This document shows positions 6,347 to 12,604 of a stretch of DNA of 12,604 nt, in pieces (position 1 is the stretch's first letter; the number at the start of each line of letters is the position of its first letter). The position numbers were made by a program, and so were the translations under genes. The notes below the pieces were generated by a model. That model had not been told where the DNA came from, ran no database searches, and was given only the letters and a program-made list of their open reading frames with translations. Origin of the DNA: Bog-756 sp963977795 (lineage in GTDB: Bacteria; Actinomycetota; Acidimicrobiia; Acidimicrobiales; RAAP-2); the NCBI GenBank assembly GCA_963977795.1, contig CAXBRB010000061.1:1-12604 (forward strand), written 5' to 3'.

Positions 6347-7315
6347 CTAGGCAGCGGCCTCCGGGGCGGCGCCCAGGGTGAGGGCCCGCCACAGCGCCCG
6401 GTAGCTCGGGTAGGTGGTGGCCGGGGTCACGTACCCGGCCCGCACCAGCTCGGCGTGGAAGCGGGGGAGGTTCCGCCACGGCACGCCCATGTCGACGTGG
6501 TGGGCCAGGTGCCATCCGGTGTTGTAGGGGACGAAGCAGAACCGGGCGATCCAGTGCTGGGTGACGTCGTGGGTGGTCACCCGACGGTCGCTCCCGGCCT
6601 CGAGGCCGCCGTGCTCGGCGATGGCCCGGAGACGGTTGAGCACCCGCCAGCCGGTCATCCAGGGCAGCCACCACAGCAGCGGATAGGTCCACCACCGCCC
6701 GGTGGCCGCCCACAGCACGGCCCACAGCACGGCCTGGACGCCGAGGATGGACCACCCGGTCCGGCGGAAGGCCGGGTTCCGCAGCGAGCGGAGCAGCGGG
6801 GTGAGGTTCTTCCACCCCGAGATCCCCACGGCGTCGCGCACCAGGCGGCGGGCCAGGTCCCGCCGGGCGCAGGGGTAGCCGCCGTAGAAGGCCATGTCGG
6901 GCTCGCCCGGCCCGAACTCCTCCCGGTGGTGGGTCATGTGGCCCCGGCGGTAGATGGCGATGGGCACCCAGGCCGGATAGGCCACCAGCCAGGTGCCGAC
7001 GGCGTCGTTCCACCGCTTGTCCGTGAACAGGAGCCGATGGGCCGCCTCGTGCATGAGGATGGCCAGACGCGGGTACATCGTGCACATCAGCAGGAAGGCG
7101 ACGGCGTAGCCCCACCACCGGTCGATCCAGGTGGCACCGCCGATGATCACGGCGATCCAGGTCCAGACGGCGACCACCGACAGGGCGTTGTGGGCGTCGT
7201 CGATGCGGCGCAGGTCGGACCGCAACCCGGGTCGGGCCATGCCGTTGGCCAGGAGTCGGTCGGTGGGCAGGACGTCGGGCCGGGCCGAGGCCGGCAGGAC
7301 CATGGACGGGGCCAT
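6347..7315 (-). CDS. membrane fatty-acid desaturase (di-iron)
   Basis: This is a 322-residue integral membrane desaturase or hydroxylase expected to insert a double bond in a fatty acyl chain using a di-iron centre, oxygen and an electron donor. All three histidine boxes are present: HEAAH (residues 89-93), HMTHH (126-130) and HLAHH (269-273). A further histidine occurs in AIAEHGGLE. Hydrophobic segments are visible at about 44-62 and 67-86 and in the middle of the protein (QAVLWAVLWAATG, WWTYPLLWWLPWM), consistent with the usual four-helix arrangement. The ATG at 7315 is preceded six bases earlier by a TAACAT hexamer and has no ribosome binding site, suggesting a leaderless transcript. The gene is divergent from the PaaX-TPR gene and may share an operon with the crcB pair downstream. 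Substrate and position of desaturation cannot be read from the sequence. Confidence 0.92.
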   Translation of the reverse strand: MAPSMVLPASARPDVLPTDRLLANGMARPGLRSDLRRIDDAHNALSVVAVWTWIAVIIGGATWIDRWWGYAVAFLLMCTMYPRLAILMHEAAHRLLFTDKRWNDAVGTWLVAYPAWVPIAIYRRGHMTHHREEFGPGEPDMAFYGGYPCARRDLARRLVRDAVGISGWKNLTPLLRSLRNPAFRRTGWSILGVQAVLWAVLWAATGRWWTYPLLWWLPWMTGWRVLNRLRAIAEHGGLEAGSDRRVTTHDVTQHWIARFCFVPYNTGWHLAHHVDMGVPWRNLPRFHAELVRAGYVTPATTYPSYRALWRALTLGAAPEAAA

Positions 7316-7343
7316 GCCCGAATGTTACGGAATCTCTCTAGTT
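7316..7343 (-). promoter_or_regulatory. leaderless-type -10 element of the desaturase gene
   Basis: On the minus strand TAACAT (7327-7322) matches TANNNT and ends six bases before the ATG at 7315. This is the spacing expected when transcription starts at the start codon itself. A weak TTGCAT lies 17 bases further upstream. The stretch 7321-7360 is strikingly AT-rich for this genome. Confidence 0.5.
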
Positions 7344-7371
7344 GATGCAATCATGTAATACCGGGTAGCGT
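7342..7371 (+). promoter_or_regulatory. putative leaderless promoter and small palindrome upstream of the PaaX-TPR gene
   Basis: TTGATG (7342-7347) and TAGCGT (7366-7371) are 18 bases apart. TAGCGT ends seven bases before the ATG at 7379, so the transcript could start at the ATG. The odd-centred palindrome TGATGCAATCA (7343-7353) overlaps the -35 positions of both divergent promoters and could be an operator for the PaaX-like protein. The arms are only four bases, so the operator call is weak. Confidence 0.4.
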
Positions 7372-7378
7372 GCCGACC

Positions 7379-8446
7379 ATGGCCCGTTCCGTGGCACTGG
7401 TGTCGGAGGAGTCCGCCGCCACGCTCGGCTTGCGTCCACTGACCGCCCGGTCGGTCCTGGCCAGCGCCCTGCTGGGCGAAGACCCGCCCGAGCTCCCGGT
7501 GTCCCACCTGGTGGCGCTGGCCGGCCTGTTCGGCGTCAGCCCCAACGGCGCCCGGGTGGCCCTCAGCCGGATGGTGGGCGCCGGGGAGGCGGCCACCGAC
7601 GGGGACGGGCGCTACCGGCTGGCCGGCCACCTGCTCGAGCGCCGGCGCCGCCAGGAGGCCAGCCTCCGGGCCGAAGGCGGCCCTTGGGACGGCACCTGGC
7701 ACCTGGTGGTGGTGGCCGCCCCGGCCAGCCCGCCGGCCCACCGGTCGGCACCGGTGCCCGAGGAGCTCCCGGCCGACATCGCCGACGAGCTGGCCACCGC
7801 GGCCGGCCCGGACTGGAACCACCTGCGCGACCGGGTCTCGGAGCGGATGGCCGCCGGCATCGGCGCCTACCAGCGCCAGCGCTTCCGTGACGCGGCCCGG
7901 ATCCTCCGCACCGTGGCCGAGGTCGTGCCCAACGCCCCCTCGGTCCGCGAGCTCCTCGGCCTGAGCCAGTACCAGCAGGGCCACTGGAAGGCCGCCCTGG
8001 GCAACCTCGAGGCCTTCAGCACCCTGACCGGATCGGTCGACCAGCACCCGGTCCGGATGGACTGCCTGCGGGCGCTGGGCCGCCCGGCCCGGGTCGACGC
8101 CCTCTTCGAGGAGCTGCGCAAGGGGTCGCCCGAGCCCGAGGTGCTGGCCGAGGGCCGCCTGGTGCTGGCCGGGACCCGGGCCGACCGGGGCGACCTCGAC
8201 GGGGCCGTGCGGCTCTTGGTCGAGGCCGGTGCGGGCCGGCTGGTCCGCAACCCGGCCGAGCGTCACCTGCGGCAGTGGTACGTGCTGGCCGACCTGACCG
8301 AGCGCACCGGCGACCTGGCCAAGGCCCGGGAGCTCTTCGCCCGGGTGGCCGCCGCCGACCCCGACGCCTACGACGTCGCCGCCCGGCTGGATGCCCTCGG
8401 ACCCGCACCGAAGCGGACACCGAGGGGCACCCGCGGCGCCCGTTAG
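7379..8446 (+). CDS. PaaX-type N-terminal DNA-binding domain fused to a TPR domain
   Basis: This 355-residue protein joins two recognisable parts. Residues about 15-100 resemble the N-terminal winged helix of PaaX-family repressors (LTARSVLASALLGEDPPELP, LAGLFGVSPNGARVALSRMV, DGRYRLAGHLLERRRRQEAS), followed by WDGTWHLVVV from Trp103, which is normally the first strand of the PaaX Cas2-like domain. The rest of PaaX is absent. After a Pro/Ala-rich linker (about 113-125) the remainder (about 150-345) is a tetratricopeptide protein like those common in actinobacteria (GIGAYQRQRFRDAARILRTV, VRELLGLSQYQQGHWKAALG, LRQWYVLADLTERTGDLAKA). It is probably a DNA-binding regulator with a protein-interaction domain, if the fusion is real. 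I chose ATG 7379 because a TAGCGT hexamer lies seven bases upstream. GTG 7370 would add three residues. The target genes are unknown; the divergent desaturase is a candidate. Confidence 0.75.
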   Translation: MARSVALVSEESAATLGLRPLTARSVLASALLGEDPPELPVSHLVALAGLFGVSPNGARVALSRMVGAGEAATDGDGRYRLAGHLLERRRRQEASLRAEGGPWDGTWHLVVVAAPASPPAHRSAPVPEELPADIADELATAAGPDWNHLRDRVSERMAAGIGAYQRQRFRDAARILRTVAEVVPNAPSVRELLGLSQYQQGHWKAALGNLEAFSTLTGSVDQHPVRMDCLRALGRPARVDALFEELRKGSPEPEVLAEGRLVLAGTRADRGDLDGAVRLLVEAGAGRLVRNPAERHLRQWYVLADLTERTGDLAKARELFARVAAADPDAYDVAARLDALGPAPKRTPRGTRGAR

Positions 8447-8449
8447 AGT
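8444..8449 (+). promoter_or_regulatory. possible leaderless -10 hexamer of fbaB
   Basis: TAGAGT fits TANNNT, starts with the TAG stop codon of the PaaX-TPR gene and ends eight bases before the fbaB ATG. No ribosome binding site is present in the 11-base gap, which favours a leaderless transcript. No convincing -35 element was found. Confidence 0.4.
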
Positions 8450-8457
8450 CTCCCTCC

Positions 8458-9507
8458 ATGAATCTCGAACAGCTGCTGGGGGACGAGGCGTCCTCGCTCC
8501 TCGACCACACGTCGACCGCCTTCCCGTCTGACCTCCTCACCCTTCCCGGACCGGACGTGATCGACGAGGTCTTCCGGGACTCGGACCGGTCGCCCACCGT
8601 CCTGCGCAACCTGGGCCTGCTCTACAACACCGGGCGCCTGGCCGGCACGGGCTTCGTCTCGATCCTCCCGGTGGACCAGGGCATCGAGCACTCCGGGGCG
8701 GCCAGCTTCGCCAAGGTCCCCGCCTACTTCGACCCGGCCCGGCTGTGCGACCTGGCCATCGCCGCCGACTGCAACGCCATCGCCACCACCCTCGGCGGCC
8801 TCGGGATCGTCTCCCGGCGCTACGTCCACCGGATCCCCTTCATCGTGAAGCTCAACCACAACGACTTCCTGAACTACCCCAACACCTACGACCAGGTGAT
8901 GTTCTCCGAGGTCCGCCAGGCTGCCGACCTCGGTGCGGTGGGCGTCGGGGCGACGATCTACTTCGGCTCCGAGGGGGCCGACCGCCAGATCATCGAGGTC
9001 GGCCAGGCCTTCGCCGAGGCTCACCGGCTCGGCATGTTCACCGTGCTGTGGTGCTACCTCCGCAACCCGGCCTTCAAGCACGACGGGACCGACTACCACG
9101 TGGCCGCCGACCTCACCGGCCAGGCCAACCACCTGGGCGTCACCATCGAGGCTGACATCATCAAGCAGAAGCAGCCGGAGAACAACGGCGGCTACAACGC
9201 TCTGGGCTTCGGCAAGACCGACCCGCTGGTCTACAGCCAGCTCACCACCGACCACCCCGTCGACCTGGCCCGGTGGCAGGTCGTCAACTGCTACGCCGGC
9301 CGGATCCCCCTGATCAACTCCGGTGGCGAGTCCAAGGGCGCCGACGACCTGGCCCAGGCCGTGCGCACGGCCGTGATCAACAAGCGGGCCGGCGGGGCCG
9401 GCCTGATCGTGGGCCGCAAGGCCTTCCAGCGCCCGACCGACGAGGGTGCTGCGCTGATCCACGCCATCCAGGACGTGTACCTGGACGCCTCGGTGACCGT
9501 GGCCTGA
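8458..9507 (+). CDS. fbaB: class I fructose-bisphosphate aldolase (FbaB/DhnA type)
   Basis: This cytoplasmic enzyme interconverts fructose 1,6-bisphosphate with glyceraldehyde 3-phosphate and dihydroxyacetone phosphate in glycolysis and gluconeogenesis, through a lysine Schiff base. The 349-residue length and full-length pattern match E. coli FbaB as I recall it: LYNTGRLAGTGFVSILPVDQ, the segment IPFIVKLNHNDFLNYPNTYDQ, VGATIYFGSEG, YHVAADLTGQANHLG, ADIIKQKQPENNGGY, LINSGGESKG, and AVINKRAGGAGLIVGRKAFQ. The Schiff-base lysine is expected in IIKQK (Lys236 or Lys238). The ATG at 8458 is chosen because the protein then begins MNLEQLLGDEASSLL, aligning with the family N-terminus. The frame is open upstream but overlaps the previous gene. 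It follows the PaaX-TPR gene by 11 bases and ends at tandem hairpins. Confidence 0.96.
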   Translation: MNLEQLLGDEASSLLDHTSTAFPSDLLTLPGPDVIDEVFRDSDRSPTVLRNLGLLYNTGRLAGTGFVSILPVDQGIEHSGAASFAKVPAYFDPARLCDLAIAADCNAIATTLGGLGIVSRRYVHRIPFIVKLNHNDFLNYPNTYDQVMFSEVRQAADLGAVGVGATIYFGSEGADRQIIEVGQAFAEAHRLGMFTVLWCYLRNPAFKHDGTDYHVAADLTGQANHLGVTIEADIIKQKQPENNGGYNALGFGKTDPLVYSQLTTDHPVDLARWQVVNCYAGRIPLINSGGESKGADDLAQAVRTAVINKRAGGAGLIVGRKAFQRPTDEGAALIHAIQDVYLDASVTVA

Positions 9508-9518
9508 CGACGCCCCCC

Positions 9519-9559
9519 GGCGGGCTCCGGCCCGCCCCGGCCCATGGGTCGGGGCCGGG
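9519..9559 (+). terminator. tandem hairpin terminator after fbaB
   Basis: Two adjacent GC-rich hairpins start 12 bases after the fbaB stop. The first pairs GGCGGGC (9519-9525) with GCCCGCC (9530-9536) across a TCCG loop. The second pairs CCCGGCCC (9536-9543) with GGGCCGGG (9552-9559) across eight bases. They share one base, so they would form alternately or with slight fraying. No U-tract follows. Confidence 0.6.
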
Positions 9560-9569
9560 CCCACCATGA

Positions 9570-9598
9570 GCGGACCCGGTGGCGCCCGGCGGTAAGGT
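9570..9598 (+). promoter_or_regulatory. possible korAB promoter
   Basis: TAAGGT (9593-9598) fits the actinobacterial -10 consensus, and GCGGAC (9570-9575) lies 17 bases upstream as a weak -35. It sits in the 247-base gap between fbaB and korA and would give a GC-rich leader of about 150 bases. The rest of the gap contains only GC-rich sequence with many possible stems, and a nine-codon ATG-to-TAA frame at 9566-9595 that I do not regard as a gene. Confidence 0.35.
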
Positions 9599-9754
9599 GA
9601 CCCAGGCGGGTCGGGTGCCCCCGGGACCGCCGTCCGGATCCCCGACCCCGTCCAGGGCTCGCCCGGAGCGCTGCGGCGCCGGGCTCCGGCCCGGGCCCAG
9701 GCGGGACCGCAGGCCGGGGACGCCGGCCCAAGAGAGACCGACACGAGGAGCACG

Positions 9755-11658
<1,904 letters not shown>

Positions 11659-11662
<4 letters not shown>

Positions 11663-12604
11663 CTGACGTGTCCGACGCCGTCCCCGTCCCGCTCACCACC
11701 CGCAAGGACTGGTCCTCGGACCAGGAGGTGCGGTGGTGCCCCGGGTGCGGCGACTACTCCATCCTGGCCGCCGTCCAGATGCTCATGCCCGACCTCGGGG
11801 TCCCCCGGGAGAAGACGGTCTTCCTGTCCGGCATCGGCTGCGCGGCACGCTTCCCCTACTACATGAGCACCTACGGGATGCACTCGATCCACGGCCGGGC
11901 GCCGGCCATCGCCACGGGTCTGGCCACCACCCGGCCGGACCTCGACATCTGGGTGGTCACCGGGGACGGCGACGCCCTGTCGATCGGCGGCAACCACCTG
12001 ATCCACGCCCTGCGGCGCAACGTGAACATCACCATCCTGCTGTTCAACAACCAGATCTACGGCCTGACCAAGGGTCAGTACTCGCCGACCTCCGAGATGG
12101 CCAAGGTCACCAAGTCCACGCCGTTCGGCTCGCTGGAGCAGCCGTTCAACCCGCTCAGCGTGGCCCTCGGCGCCGAGGCCACCTTCGTGGCCCGCACCCA
12201 CGACATGGACCGCAAGCACATGATGGAGACCTTCCGTCGGGCCCACGACCACCGGGGCGCCTCCTTCGTGGAGATCTACCAGAACTGCAACGTCTTCAAC
12301 GACGGCGCCTTCGAGGGGATCACCGGCAAGGAGCACCGGGCCGACATGCTGATCCCCCTGGTCCACGGCGAGCCGATCCGGTTCGGGTCCGAGGGCCAGT
12401 TCGGCGTGGTCATGCACCGCGACGGCTCGGTCGAGGTGGCCGAGGTGGCCGCCGTGGGCGAGGACGCGCTGCTGGTCCACGACGAGCACAAGGACAACCC
12501 CGGCCTGGCCTTCCAGCTGAGCCGGCTCTCGCACGGCCCGTTCGAGCCCACGCCCATCGGCGTCTTCCGGGACGTGGAGCGCCCCGAGTACGGCAGCCAG
12601 ATGG
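11659..12604 (+). CDS. korB: 2-oxoglutarate:ferredoxin oxidoreductase subunit beta (KorB), partial at right edge
   Basis: This is the thiamine-diphosphate and iron-sulfur subunit that pairs with KorA. The 315 codons visible start MTDVSDAVPVPLTTRKDWSS and contain WCPGCGDYSILAAVQ with Cys27 and Cys30, GIGCAARFPYYM with Cys61, and YQNCNVFND with Cys210, the four cysteines expected to hold one [4Fe-4S] cluster. The thiamine-diphosphate motif is GDGDALSIGGNH (from residue 102) followed by NVNITILLFNNQIYGLTKGQ. The ATG overlaps the korA stop (ATGA). The gene is still open at the window end. Family members are about 340-375 residues, so only the C-terminal tail should be missing. No ferredoxin gene is visible in the window. 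Confidence 0.95.

Noticed and set aside
5772..7118. Extending the long CrcB frame upstream to give a 448-residue protein
   Set aside because: The upstream part overlaps the desaturase gene in another frame and is Arg/Pro-rich low-complexity sequence. GTG 6314 with a GAGGAG ribosome binding site is the sensible start.
9566..9595. Nine-codon leader peptide ATG to TAA before korA
   Set aside because: It has no ribosome binding site, no run of regulatory codons, and lies upstream of or across the possible promoter. It is most likely chance.

Overview
The window comes from a very GC-rich actinobacterium, most likely of the Acidimicrobiia type. This is suggested by about 75% GC in the sample line I counted from the main part, codons ending almost always in C or G, a TIGR03617-type F420-dependent oxidoreductase, an actinobacterial KorA/KorB pair, and TANNNT hexamers placed 6-8 bases before start codons. 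The lineage is an inference from recalled family resemblance, not from a search.

Layout. Bases 1-2445 form one uninterrupted minus-strand reading frame that is really two unrelated partial genes joined in frame. One is an acetyl-CoA hydrolase/CoA-transferase lacking its C-terminus (2445 down to about 1267). The other is an actinobacterial ParC-type topoisomerase subunit A lacking its N-terminal part and running off the left edge. GC content and codon use change at the joint (about 61% versus 75% GC in the lines counted), so an assembly chimera is the leading explanation. From 2537 a plus-strand pair follows, an LLM-class oxidoreductase and an alpha/beta hydrolase with overlapping stop and start codons. 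It ends at a symmetric hairpin that spans its own stop codon and that of the convergent response-regulator gene.

Bases 4525-7315 are all minus strand. In transcription order they encode a membrane fatty-acid desaturase, two adjacent unequal CrcB/FluC fluoride-channel subunits (ATGA overlap), and a RegX3/PhoB-like response regulator. The 111-base gap before the regulator carries three exact GTTCACC motifs, as in actinobacterial PHO boxes, and a hairpin that could mask its ribosome binding site. A short AT-rich divergent promoter region (about 7321-7378) separates the desaturase from a plus-strand gene that fuses a PaaX-type DNA-binding domain to TPR repeats. Class I fructose-bisphosphate aldolase (FbaB) follows 11 bases later and ends at tandem hairpins.

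A 247-base gap (9508-9754) with terminator hairpins and a possible promoter leads to the korAB operon for 2-oxoglutarate:ferredoxin oxidoreductase. KorB is cut by the right edge. No stretch longer than 300 bases lacks a gene. I saw no tRNA, rRNA, CRISPR array, insertion sequence or phage gene.

How the genes relate: fbaB and korAB are central carbon metabolism. The LLM oxidoreductase and hydrolase look like a small catabolic pair. The CrcB pair would export fluoride. The regulator may belong to a phosphate-type regulon. No single pathway unites the window. The items most worth checking are the parC/CoA-transferase joint, the PaaX-TPR fusion, the asymmetric CrcB pair and the PHO-box-like array.
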